A stretch of DNA of 64,000 bases. It comes from Lepidurus packardi. Its lineage: Eukaryota > Arthropoda > Branchiopoda > Notostraca > Triopsidae. The notes beneath the pieces are model-generated. The model did not search any database. It worked only from the letters and a program-made list of their open reading frames with translations, and was not told where the DNA came from. Below, piece after piece: positions 11,213-22,900 of the stretch. The stretch lies in NCBI GenBank assembly GCA_023053545.1, contig JAKZAN010000007.1:4340001-4404000 (forward strand), read 5' to 3'. How positions within the stretch are numbered: position 1 is the stretch's first letter; each line of letters opens with the position of its first letter. A program made the position numbers and the translations under genes.

Positions 11213-12515
11213 TTTTAGGTATTACTTCAACCAACTGGTCTTGAATGTACACTGAAAGGCAAATTGAACCAGTGTACATTTATAATCCACTTCGATCCGT
11301 CGTGTTTCTGGGTCTTTGCGTAATCTGATAACTTTATCCTTATACACTTATTTAGAAGCTACAGTACGCGGGGTTTTCCTTGAATAATACTTGTATAACA
11401 GACCAGCTGGCGAGTTTTTCCTTTGGAATTTGGAATAAAGAGCTTTACGGAAAAAAGACAATTTTTATTTAGACTACAAATTATTAAAGTTGCAAAAGGA
11501 CAAATGATATTACCAGAGAAGCGCTTTGATTGGATTTGAATAGCGCGCGTCACTGAAAGACCCAAGGGGCGCTTCCTCAGCTTGCAGCCTCGCCTCCTTT
11601 AAGTCGCCCTCGCACATCCGAACACATTGGATGTGCACGGGTTATTGTCATGACTAACTTTTGAGACTGTTCTGTTTTATGGTAAGTTATTTTACTCTGT
11701 TTGTAGTTACGCACATAATTCCTGTTGACCCATTAGTTTAGCTTCGTGTGTGGAGTTTGAGTGCGGTGTTTCTAACGTTTGGACTACGGTATAAAAGTTT
11801 ACCTTTGAATATGTAAACCTATATGCTGTGGTTTGTTGGTGTAGACTTTTTATTACGTTTGAAACGGAAGATTTTGTTAAATTTAGGCCGGACAAGTCCA
11901 GGCAAGATGTCGCTGGTGTTTTTCTCTGTCATGGTTTTCTGCTTCAGTTCGCGATTTTTTTCTTAGGAGAGAATAGACCTCCTTCATTCTTCGCTTAGTC
12001 TGGCATTTGCCTGTTATGCAAATGAAACTGAGTGAGAACATGTCGTACCACGTAAAAGAGTTATGAATTTCGGTAACATTGTTAAAATGTATAAAATAAT
12101 TTAGTATAATGGAATAGATCCGTAATAATAAAAGGACCATAATAGGAGGCCCACCTTACGTGGCTGTTGGTCGTCCTTAATACGTAATTATTAATACGAC
12201 TTAAAAAAAAAAGGAATCTCTGTGCGGCCAGCTAATGAGCAGAGATTTATTCAACTCGATATACCACTGGATTTTCACAGGGTTAGATACGTGCCGTTCT
12301 TCTGTCGAATTATGCAGTTTTAACGCTGGAAAAACTTCCTTAACTGCACACGATTTCTGGATAGTATACAATCTGCTATATGTTTATATAATTTCAGACC
12401 TAATGTGTGTTACCTTAGATATTGTTTAACGTCAGTGGCTTTCTGGTTTGGGTATGCAGAAAGAGAAGACTATTGAACGACCCTAAATAATATTCCTTGC
12501 TCCGTTCAAGTACTA

Positions 12516-13360
12516 ATGGATCTACTGGCTGTAAATCTGTTGGTCGTATCTGTTACATTTAAATTATTAACCCTTCCAATCGCGACTGTTGCAGTTTAAG
12601 ACAAGATCGATTATTGACGGCTCCCGATGTTCAGCAGTCGACTTTGTGTGTTATTGTATAGTTTTTGAGAACTGAGTGGAATTGCAACGCTTGTTTTCCC
12701 AATTTTTTACCTTTTTGTCAAACTTCATCAGACTATTTTTGTCAAACTTTGTCAAATCTGAAAAAACATTGCTCTAGCACTCAGTTTTCCAAATCGTTTC
12801 TTATCTGCAAAAATTCGGCCGGATTACTTTGATCAAAAACTTTGATCGGATCTAGGAACTGATCATTGATCGGATCGGAACTTCGATCGGTTGCCCTAGT
12901 TGGTTGATCAAGTAAGAGTCGTTTGCTCTGCTGCAAATCATGTTCGCAATGATTTCGCTGCCGTCAAACATTTTTTGGTTACAGGCGAAACCAGTACTGG
13001 CTGCAGAAGTGCAACTTCAGAAAGCTGGAATAGGTCATGAAGACCTGAGCCTCGAGTCTTACTGTCGAATTTGGGATGATGGATCCTATGGATCTTCTGG
13101 CTGTGAATCTGGGGCTGATATGCGCTACATTTCAATTATTAGCTCTTCCAACTGCGGCTGTTGTGTTTTAGGGCAAAAACACATTGACACATTGGAAGGG
13201 TCCCGATGTTCAGCAAAGCAGCGTATTGGGTTTGGCTTTGTGTATTATTGTAAAGATTGTGGGAATTGAGTAGATTTTTAACGCTTGTTTCCGCAATGTG
13301 TTGCTTTTCTTGTGAAATGTATACCCTGAACATTACTCTGGCTCTCAATTTTCCAAATGT
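12516..13360. repeat. Diverged direct repeat pair
   Basis: 12516-12800 and 13088-13360 align in the same order: ATGGATCT.CTGGCTGT.AATCTG, TTA..CTTCCAA..GCG.CTGTTG, GATGTTCAGCA, TTTGTGTATTATTGTA, AACGCTTGTTT and CTCAGTTTTCCAAAT. Both copies keep a 27-codon frame from that ATG to a stop at the same position, but most differences change the amino acid, so I do not call it coding. Confidence 0.65.
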
Positions 13361-13920
13361 GTTGGAATTTGTTTTCTGCGATTTTTCTTAGCTCCAAAAT
13401 TAGTTTATAATTATGCAAATTAAATATTTTGCTTCCACCCGAAATTCCTTATTTGCTTATGTTATGCCCAGAACGTTGCCGTAAAATCTAGTTTTCCAAA
13501 ATTTCATTTTGTATTTTTGTAATTTTTGCAATAAAAGCGAAAATTTGAAATATTTGTGCGTAATTTTTCAAAAAACCCGCTACAAAAGGGGGTGTGGCCC
13601 CCTAAGAGGACGAATCCTATTGGTACATTGGACCAGGTAGTGGGCGTGGCCTCTTTTCGCTCTGGAGAAGCGTTTTCTGGGCTTTTTTCCATAAGGAATA
13701 ATGCTATATCAAGGGGTCCCCCTTCAAAAATCGTCAAAAATTGAGAGCCTCGCCCCTTTCTCTGTTCACAACTCCCCCTGCTCGGTTTCCTATCCCCGAT
13801 ATTAACGCTTGTTATACCGAAGATTCACAATTTCGGATTTGAGTATAGGAATCGAGAAGCCATGATGTACAGTATAGAGAAAAGGAGCCAATTATATTTC
13901 GCTTTTTTGGCGAAATAAAA

Positions 13921-13993
13921 TGCCACGACCGGAATTCGAACCGAAGACCTCTCCGCTCCCCACGTCAGCGTGTTATCCACTCGGTCACACGCT
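13921..13993 (-). repeat. tRNA-derived SINE-like element or tRNA pseudogene
   Basis: On the minus strand the sequence has a box A-like TGACCGAGTGGATA and a box B-like GGTTCGAATTC at tRNA-like spacing and ends in GGCA. The T-arm and acceptor arms do not pair properly, so it is not a functional tRNA. A related copy lies about 180 bp away, supporting a dispersed repeat derived from a tRNA promoter. Confidence 0.6.
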
Positions 13994-14100
13994 TACATTA
14001 TGAGTGTGCTGCAAGTCTTATAAATACAACATAGAAAAAGGCTGATGTACGTGGGTACTATCCGATCTTTTTGTTCGATTTATAAAAATGTGAAACTTCG

Positions 14101-14170
14101 CCATGCCGATAGCCGTAACTTGTCTTCTCGTTCCCCAGTTGAGCGCGTTATCCACGCGGTTATGCGCGTA
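14101..14170 (-). repeat. Second, degraded tRNA-derived repeat copy
   Basis: Shares the ACCGCGTGGATAACGCGCT and TGGGGAACGAGAAGAC core (minus strand) with the element at 13921-13993. The box B region is eroded. Confidence 0.45.
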
Positions 14171-14730
14171 TGTTGCATTATTGTTGAGTCATCTATAAAT
14201 GCTACATTTGAACAAAACTGCTCTACAGCTTAGCTCTCCGCGCCTTGCCGCCGTGAACGACCGACCTCTTTTACATTCATCATACTGAAAACCAATTAAT
14301 GCTCTCGTAGTGAATAAACAAAAAAATATCGCAGCAAAAGCACCAAGTCACAAAAACTTGTTTGCAAGAAAATGACGTGTATTTTTTCTTAAAATTTTAC
14401 ACATGAACCGCATTCCAATAACATGCTGCTCTTGGCCAAAATTTTACTTCTTCAGCGTATGCAATTCCGCATTATTTACTTGCTAAAGGTAGACAGGAAA
14501 ATAGACTTCAATTGTTAGGAATAAACAAAAAGGACAGATACAGCCGTTGTCTCATACAAAGGGCATTTTCTTTCAAGTATTATACATAGAAGGTTTCCTG
14601 TGAACATTTAAATTCGAAATTGAATTTTACGAGTGGAAGATTTCGCACAAGAGGGTTTTTAAAAAGATAAAAGGAATGCACTTTAAACTAGTGCAGAACG
14701 AATTGCAAATAACCAAGACGCATAATTTCT

Positions 14731-15433
14731 AAGAAATTGCTGACGTCAACTGAAACTACAATACAAAAACAAAAAAAGCAATAACGTGAACAAACTCTGT
14801 TCAGCTTATTGTATCAGACAAATATTGTTTACTGTGACAATGGTCACAAGTGACCAAGTTTACAAGTGACGTTGTAACTAAGTCTGTCTGGCCCTGAGAA
14901 CTTGTAAATACAGGAAAAGTGTACATTTTCTTTAACTTCTTTGTAAAATAGTAACGGGAAATTCAAAAGAAAATAATTTCCCTATCGTTTCATCAAGTTT
15001 AACCATTCCATTTACAGTTTTGCGAGAACAACTCCAGCAATACATTTGTCCTTGGCGCCGAATATGGTTCTTGGCACTGAATATGTGTGTAAGAAAATGC
15101 TGATGTCAACCGAAACTACAATACAAAAACAATAAAGCAATAACGTGAACAAACTCTGTTTAGCTTATTGTAACAGACAAATATTGTTTACTGTGACAAT
15201 GGTCACAAGTGACCAAGTTTACAAGTGACGTTGTAACTAAGTCTGTCTGTCCCTGAGAACTTGTATATACCGGAAAAGTGTACATTTTCTTTAACTTCTT
15301 TGTAAAATAGTAACGGGAAATTCAAAAGAAAATAATTTTCCTATCGTTTCATCAAGTTTAACTATTCCACTTACACAGTTTTGCGAGAACAACTCCAACA
15401 ATATATTTGTCCTTGGCGCTGAATATGCTTGTC
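14731..15433. repeat. Recent ~345-bp tandem duplication upstream of CHMP2A
   Basis: 14731-15073 and 15091-15433 are nearly identical at an offset of about 360. They run from AAGAAA.TGCTGA.GTCAAC through GACAATGGTCACAAGTGACC to GTCCTTGGCGC.GAATATG, with only scattered substitutions. High identity indicates a recent duplication or gene conversion. It ends about 180 bp before the CHMP2A start. Confidence 0.9.
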
Positions 15434-15611
15434 TTCTTGCCCTGGCCAGATGGCGTAGGCAGCTTATTTCCAATAAAAACATTAGTGCAACATTACAGCA
15501 ACAGACAGATTAGTCATTGTGAATTCTAACTGGACTGGGTCAAATAACACATAGTAAGTGACAATAATTTTAATTACGTATTCATCTTTAATCTCAATTA
15601 CTTAGGTAAAC

Positions 15612-16482
15612 ATGGAGTGGTTGTTTGGAAAGCGCTTAACGCCGGAGGAAATGTTAAGGAAGAACCAAAGGGCTTTGACCAAAGCTATGCGCGACTTGGA
15701 TCGAGAGCGTAGCAAAATGGAACAACAAGAAAAGAAAATTATTAATGATATCAAGAAAATGGCGAAAGATGGTCAGATGGTACGGCTGAACAACAATTAC
15801 TACTCTTAGGTTCAATTATGTGAATTGCAATTGCGACATCTTCTATAGGACGCTGTAAAAATTATGGCCATGGACCTGGTCAGAACTAGAAGATACGTAA
15901 AAAAATTCATTTTAATGAGAGCCAACATCCAAGCCGTAGCCCTGAAGATCCAGACCTTGAAATCCCAGAATTCGATGGCTCAAGCCATGAAGGGAGTTAC
16001 TAAAGCCATGTCCAGCATGAATCAGTAAATTAAGCTTATCTCAAATATTGAATTAGCGTTCTTCATGTAATGGTGTATATTTCTAGACAACTCAAGCTTC
16101 CCCAGATCCAAAAGATTATGCAGGAGTTTGAGAAACAATCTGAAATAATGGACATGAAAGAAGAGATGATGAGCGATGCTATTGACGATGCTATGGGCGA
16201 TGAAGCTGATGAGGATGAGAGGTAAATGCTGTTTTAATGACGAAATTCTTACCATGACTTATTTCAAATTTGAAATATTCCAGTGAGGCCATTGTATCAC
16301 AAGTGCTTGACGAGTTGGGCTTACAACTGACAGACCAGTTGACAGGTTTACCCATGGCAGCGGGATCTTTGGCGGCTTCAGGAGTTGGAAAAAAGACTGC
16401 CGAACCTGCAGCTGCTGCTGCAGCAGCCTCTGACGCGGACGCAGATCTTCAAGCTCGCTTGAATAATTTGCGTCGTGAGTGA
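15612..16482 (+). CDS. CHMP2A: CHMP2A / Vps2, ESCRT-III subunit
   Basis: Charged multivesicular body protein that polymerises with other ESCRT-III subunits at endosomal and other membranes and recruits VPS4. Exons: 15612-15779, 15849-16024, 16087-16221, 16284-16482, separated by 62-69-nt introns, giving 225 aa (human CHMP2A has 222). The sequence starts MEWLFGKRLTPEEMLR and has the basic helix REKKII.DIKKMAK region, RTRRYVKKFILMRANIQA, SMAQAMKGVTKAMSSMN, the acidic EIMDMKEEMMSDAIDDAMGD helix, and a C-terminal MIM1-type VPS4-binding motif (LQARLNNLRRE). An Ala-rich insert sits at about residues 193-205. The match is to CHMP2A rather than CHMP2B. Tail-to-tail with ubinuclein. Confidence 0.97.
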
Positions 16483-16944
16483 TATACTTAATTCCGTCTT
16501 AAAATTGCACCGTATGCTTTTCGCGTCCCTATTCTTTTTTTTTTTATCTGATTGAAGGTTCGTTTTTCCTAATGTATATAATGTCACGAATAGAACTGTA
16601 TCTTGCAAAATTCATTTCTGTTGTCTTAAGAAATGTTCTTTCTAAACTTTTGTGAGTGACAAAATATAATACAATCAATATAGGATGTTCCCATAATGAC
16701 CAACTCGAAGTAATTGTAGACAGAAAGAAGGGACTTTTAGGGCAATTTCGATTCTTTTCCAAGCTTCCATTGAACACTGTTACGATCAAGATTAAATATA
16801 CAAATAAGGCTTGCGGTTTCATCCATTGCCCGACGTCGGATTAAAACTCAGCCACGCTGTACAAAGAGTAGTGTAGTGAATTTCACTTACAGCCGATTTC
16901 ACCCTTGCAACACATCACATGGAAAGTGCCAGACGTTCTCCTTT

Positions 16945-19900
16945 TCAAGGATTGGAATTTTGATTTCCATTTGCACCTGCCGAAGAACGTAAATGAGAAC
17001 GTTAGCAAGACCCACTACATTTAACCCTATAGGACTTAAGAACTAAAAGTCTAAAGAACAACGAGGTAAATTAATTCGAAAAGTAAGCCCAGGTATATAC
17101 TACGCTTATCAAGGCCAGCAATACCTGTCAAGGAATGTGGCTTGAAGCTGTAAGGCGGTTGTACGGACGAAAGGTAGGCATGGTTAGCCTGGTCGTGGTT
17201 ACTTGTCACCGATGCCAATGCCAAGCTGGAGGCTGTTCCCATATGGGCCGTACGCCTACCACCTGACCCGCCCATACAACACACACAAAATCAGCCTCTC
17301 TCTAACGGTACTTCTCTTCCAGACATTCCCAGAGCTTAAACTAACAACAGGAAAGGACACGTTACCTCCACTTTGCGAATAATAGGCGTTATAATCCGGA
17401 TTTCGATTACTACTGCTGCTAGTACTATTACTCTTGGCTCCTGAGGAAGAAGTATACGGATGATTCAATCCTTCAGCGCCATGGCGGGAAAATGCATGAG
17501 CCGGGCTGGAAGATACATCAAAACTAAAAAATATATAATAGAATAAAAAATATTAATGGATGTAAAACTAAGTCACTATTCGACTCGCATACCTATTTCG
17601 TAAATGAGAATTGACTAAAGAAAGCCCATGGGGAGAAGTTTGGGGACTCCCGTCTGAAGTCGACCCAGGCGAGGCATTAACTTTCCTTCCTAAAAAGAAA
17701 TTACCCACCAAAATCAATAAGTTAACTTCAAATCAATTAAGGCCACAGTAAACTGTAAGTAATTGATCATTTTTGTCAAACGATGGCACTGATGGCATAC
17801 ACTATATCATGAGAATTTTTCAACTTGAAACAAAACAAAACAGTTCATCATATAGGGGTACGTCATCAATGCCATGTTTTGACAAAAGTGATAAACTACT
17901 TGCAGTTCAATGCTCTCAGTACAACAAAACTTTCTGAGGAACACAAGTCTCACTTTCTGGACTGGATTCCACGTTGTAAAATGAATGCGAAGTCCTGCTC
18001 GCTCCATGAGCGGCTGGCGGGGTAATGAAACTGTTGACCACGGAGTTAGAAGTTCCTGGATTGCTGTTATTTCCTGCGCTAGTCCTTGCGGGATTCATCC
18101 CATAAAAGGAAGCAATAACGGAAGTTATGTCCGCGTAACTGCTAATGGTGCTAGCTCTTCCCATATTTAATCCCGCAGGTGCCTCACTGCCACTCGCACT
18201 TTTCTTGCTACTATCTGTGTACGCTAAAAACATGTCTCCTAACTCAGCGATGGACGCCGAGTACCGCGCAGGCACACCAGTAGGCATGCTTGTTTGCTTG
18301 AGCAAATCTGCATGGATGCTTTGCGCCGCCAGGGCCGACGCTGATGCAACCGACGTCAATTTTGCATTCGCAGCTGAGGTGACGCTCACTTCCACGGACT
18401 TAATTTTGGAGCTCTTGGGGTAGGTGTCTCTCGCTGGGGAAAACAAATCGAGCTTAGAACTTGACACACTTTTGCTGCTACTGAGATCGTGGTGCATTTT
18501 TGATCCTTCCCTAGCTTCTCTGCCTTCTCGTCCTTCTTTGCTGCGTTCACTACTCGCTTTGCTGCTACTCGTACTCGGGGTTATCGTCGTATGGTCCAGT
18601 CTGGAAGCAATGTTAGGCATGAGATCGGTCCGAGGGAATATCATGGCATCGCGCTCGGCTTTGCTTAACGTCAAACCCGTTAACGATGTCACAGTCACAC
18701 TTTTGTCTGCACTGGAAGTGGAACCCTTCAAGCCAGCCTTGTACGGAACAGGCTCATTCTTAGGAACAATTGAAACCGACAGCTTTTTGTCTGGGGAGAG
18801 AGGACCACAGGAGATCACTTTGGATTCCTGCGAAGTGTCGATGGGCTGTAAAATGGAATTATACTCCGTCAACTCTTGCATCACTCGCTCCAAATCCCTT
18901 TGCAGCGTTAATTCCTTATCGGCTTCTGGAACAGCTGTTGGTACAACAATTGAACTTGTCCTTTCCCTCTCTCTGTTGGACGACGAAGCTGTAGACGAGG
19001 ACTCGGTAAACGATGAAATCGTGGTCGTCTTAATGACCGACACTTCGTCGCTTCTCACCTGCGGTGTACTGGGGCGCGAGCGCGGCTTCCGCAACGGTTG
19101 GGAGGGTAAAGGAAAGCTGGGCGGACTCGACGTAAAAATATCAATCGCGATCGGCGTGGTAGGACGGGATCCAGAACTTTTCTTGGGTAAACTTAAACGC
19201 GATTCACTCGATTTGCGCTTCAAACTCTCCACCGGTCGTCCCAGAGACGCTGGATCGCCACTTTTAGGGCGTGGCGCTCCGGTTTTTCCCTCGAGAGTTA
19301 CACTGGTAGAGCCCGGGAGATTCAAACCCGGCGAGGATCTGATGGCAGATGATAGTGATGATGATTTGTCCTCTGCTTTGGCAGCTAGCGAGCCGGGTTT
19401 GGAGAAAAGAGAAGAATGTCGATCCTCAACATGTTTGGAAGCAGCAGTTATGGGTGGAGGTGGTTTTATAAATGCTGTTTTAGGTAAAGGAGGCAATTTT
19501 AAGGGAGGCAGAGAGCTAATGGGTGTACTGGAAGCAGTTGGGGTATGGGGTTTGGGTAGATGGTGTGGACTTGGGGCCAAATCCACTAAACCGGGTGAAG
19601 AAGTAGGCCTTGGAGCGATAGATGAGGATTTGAGCTTGGCAGATGCTGCGTTGCGTGCACTGCTGCTCTCCCGGTAAAGGATATTGGATGTCATCCAACC
19701 TTTGGGCCAGAACTTCAATACTTCCGTTTCTAGGAATACCTTTAGGTATTCTTCGAGCGTTTCTTTTCGCAGCCGAGTCAAAGGGTACCACTGGGTTTTG
19801 ATTGCGACAGCTTCGTTCAACGGAGAGAGGCTCTCCGAGGTCCACATAAAGCGCCGACGAGGAATTGTTGTCTTCTTCTTCTCTTCCTCTCCACCGCCAG

Positions 19901-22900
19901 CAGGTTCGATTTCCGTATCCCTGCCAAAAAGGAGTGAAAACGTTAGAAATTGAGGCGAATCAAACTATCAAAGCATATAGCATGCCACCAGGCGCAAGAA
20001 AGCCTAGTCAGATTCCCAAGCTAATCGTTGTGTCAGAACAAAAGAACAGTGCAAATTGCCCCTGCCTAAAGGCTAAACGTGTCAAGTGAGACAAGGGTGT
20101 GGCTTACCACAGACACCTATAGATCTCCATATAACGACTCGGGCTGTGAAGGGCAAAAATACAGTACAGGATTACGAAATTAACGTAGCAATACACAATA
20201 CAGAAATACCGAAACCGATACAAATTCTTTTTTAAGGGCTCCCGTATACCTTAGCTTATTGTCGGGAAACGGTCATAGATGGCACTGACGTTTGTTATTG
20301 TTTTGCCACAGGTTCTACAGTAAAAACCCGCTGGTCAAATGACACTAGTGTGTAACCTATTGCTGCAAAACGTTCTCCAGAAAATTAACAAACAGGTGTC
20401 ACTCGAGTTGAAAATTGGTAGATGGATTGGAAATGCAGTAGGTTAGGTTAGCTTAGATTATAGGTTAAGTTAGATTAGGCTAACGATTGTCATCAGACAA
20501 TCGTTTAAACTTAACACTTTCTTTCACTCCACCAGATGAAAAAAAAATTCCTTGTTCAAATGATGACACACAGGTGTCAGTGTCATTTTTGACAGCGGGG
20601 TACATTACACCTGCTTGTCACTAAATCCAGAGAACGTGTTGTGTTTTGCCGATGTCTTGCGTAAGAAAGTAAAAAACAAAAAAAAATATCCAAAATTTCC
20701 CATGCTAACCGACTATACCGAGATAAAGTATACGGGAGCCTTAAACAGTAATACTTAATAACAAATCCAGTGAGAAAAAAGAAAAAAATATTAAAAAAGT
20801 ATTGAACGTACTTGGCTTCAGCCATTTTTTGACACAAATTGGCGTGTTTCTCGATCTCCTCGGGCATAATCTTCGCCAACAGGGCTTGCAACCTTAAAGA
20901 GCAAACATTTTGTAAGATATTCTCGCACATACTTTAAAAATTTTATATGTATATCGTAGATATTAACATACCTGCTTAAGGGCTTTCTTAATTTGTTCTG
21001 CACTTCTTCTATAACTAAATTCTTGGCGCGCTTAAGTAACGTATGTTTCGTGCAGGGTAAAAAGGAGGCCAAGTGACTGTACACGGCTTGTCGTTTACCA
21101 CAAGAGAGCTGACGGGATCGCACCTCAATCCTATAGCGGAAATGCACAATAATTTGAAAATGCTAGTTCGAAAACACAATAAACTAAACACAAAACAACA
21201 ATAAACAAAAAACACAAATAAACGTTGGGAACTTACGACAGGAGCATGGAGTTGACTTCGCTGGAAAAGAACCTGCATTTGCCTGCAGCCGAAGCTGCTG
21301 CTGCTTTCTTGATGGAAGCTACTAAAGCCATCAAGTCAGAAGGAAAGTTAGTTAACATCTCTTCACTGGGTGTTTCACTGCTGGCGTTATGCAGATTCTT
21401 ATCGCCAGTAGTAAGACTGTCTCCTTCCTCTTTATCATCTTCATCCTCACTACTGCTCTCAGAACCTAACAAAACCGCGCAAAATTAGTTTGTTCGAGAA
21501 AAAATAAATAATTGTAAAAGTCAGAATACGCACTCGAGGAAGATGAAGAGGACGAAGAAGAACTGCTGCTCTTTTCCGAGAAGTCTTTTGATTGGGGAGC
21601 CTTGGGGACTACTTCAGAAGAATGGACAAATCTTGAAGGTACTTCCTCTTGCACTGGTAAAAGAAACAAGTAATGTTTTCTCTATTTTGGAGCCACAGTT
21701 AATGCAATTCTTCACCTGTTGCTCTTTTTATGTCAGGAACAATAACCTTTTCCTTGTCCTTCTTCTGCTTGAGCAATTCCTTTACAGTTAAAGACTTGCT
21801 GGGAAGTGAAGCACGTCCATCAGCCGAGGAATTCGAGCTGCGTCTGCCAGACTGAATTAGCTTAGGCTTCTTCACCGTAATATCAGGTTCCGTTACCTTA
21901 AAAGGTAACTGGAATTAGTAAGAAGAATCTTTTGGATACCTCGAACCTTTTACGCAGATTTTGACAGTACCTTTTCTTTGATGTCCATTTCATCTTCGGA
22001 ATCTCCCTCTGATTCAGATTCAATCAATCTACGCTTGCGATTTTCTTTAGAGATTTCCGCCTGGTCATCCGATGAATCACTGCTATCTTGATCGTCGTCT
22101 TCTTTGCCCTCTTCCACAGGCTTAAATTCCAAGGCTCCAGAGTTAATATAGAAGCCTCCATAGACCGTCGTAATATCTTCTGGTACGATTTCATCATACT
22201 AAATCACCAATATATCAATTATATATCAATTTTTCTCTGCATGCTTGAAACCATGTGTTGTAACTTACAGCGTCCGTATTGTCAATAAATGGATCAGATT
22301 CGTCATATCCAGCTCCCAAATCCACATACCCCTCACATTTCTTCTTTTTCTTCTTGCTCTTGCCTTCCACATTACCTCCCTATGCAATTCATTATATTAA
22401 TTTAATTCATTTTAAAATGCAATTCTCGCTACCAAACACTCCAGCTCTTTTCATATGTTAAAACTTACATATTTTTCCTCGAAGGCGCGAGCTAGGTTCC
22501 GTAATTGGTCGTCATTCTCTTCCCCATACAATTCTATCGACTCTTTCCCATTTTCATTCTGTCGCGGCAGACTCCCATTGGTCTTTTTCTAAAGAATGCA
22601 AAAAACCGCATTAAAATCCGTCGTTTCTCAACCTCATAAACGTGTTTTTCTTCCGGCCTCTTTCCGCTCCCATTCCCTCTCCCCATGGCGTCCCTTCCCC
22701 CTACCTCAAATATTGCGTGCTTGACCACTCGTTCGCAATCATAACCTTTGTCCCTCATCCCGCACGCAGCTGTTAGCAACCTTGCTATGCTACCCTCCCG
22801 CCGGCGTGCTACCCCACCCGCCACCTCTGAGCAGCCATGGACCCCCCTTGTCAAATCGCACGTTTCCCACCAACAAGCGCGCCGTTCCCCAAAAAACCCT

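Larger units (their letters stand above)
11213..15611. other. Gene-free stretch with repeats
   Basis: No supportable coding gene. It contains a diverged direct duplication (12516-12800 and 13088-13360), two tRNA-derived SINE-like segments (near 13921 and 14101) and a tandem duplication just before CHMP2A (14731-15433). ACTTAG ending at 15605 may be the acceptor of a CHMP2A 5' UTR intron. Confidence 0.5.

Noticed and set aside
12940-13269. Plus-strand open frame of 109 codons
   Set aside because: Lies across a diverged direct repeat in a frame that its sister copy does not keep; no domain.
13921-13993. Functional tRNA gene
   Set aside because: Box A and B motifs are present, but the T-arm, anticodon arm and acceptor ends do not pair as a cloverleaf.
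18424-19677. Long plus-strand open frame (417 codons)
   Set aside because: Exactly antisense to the large ubinuclein exon; the opposite strand continues conserved family sequence, so this is a shadow created by its Ser-rich codon bias.
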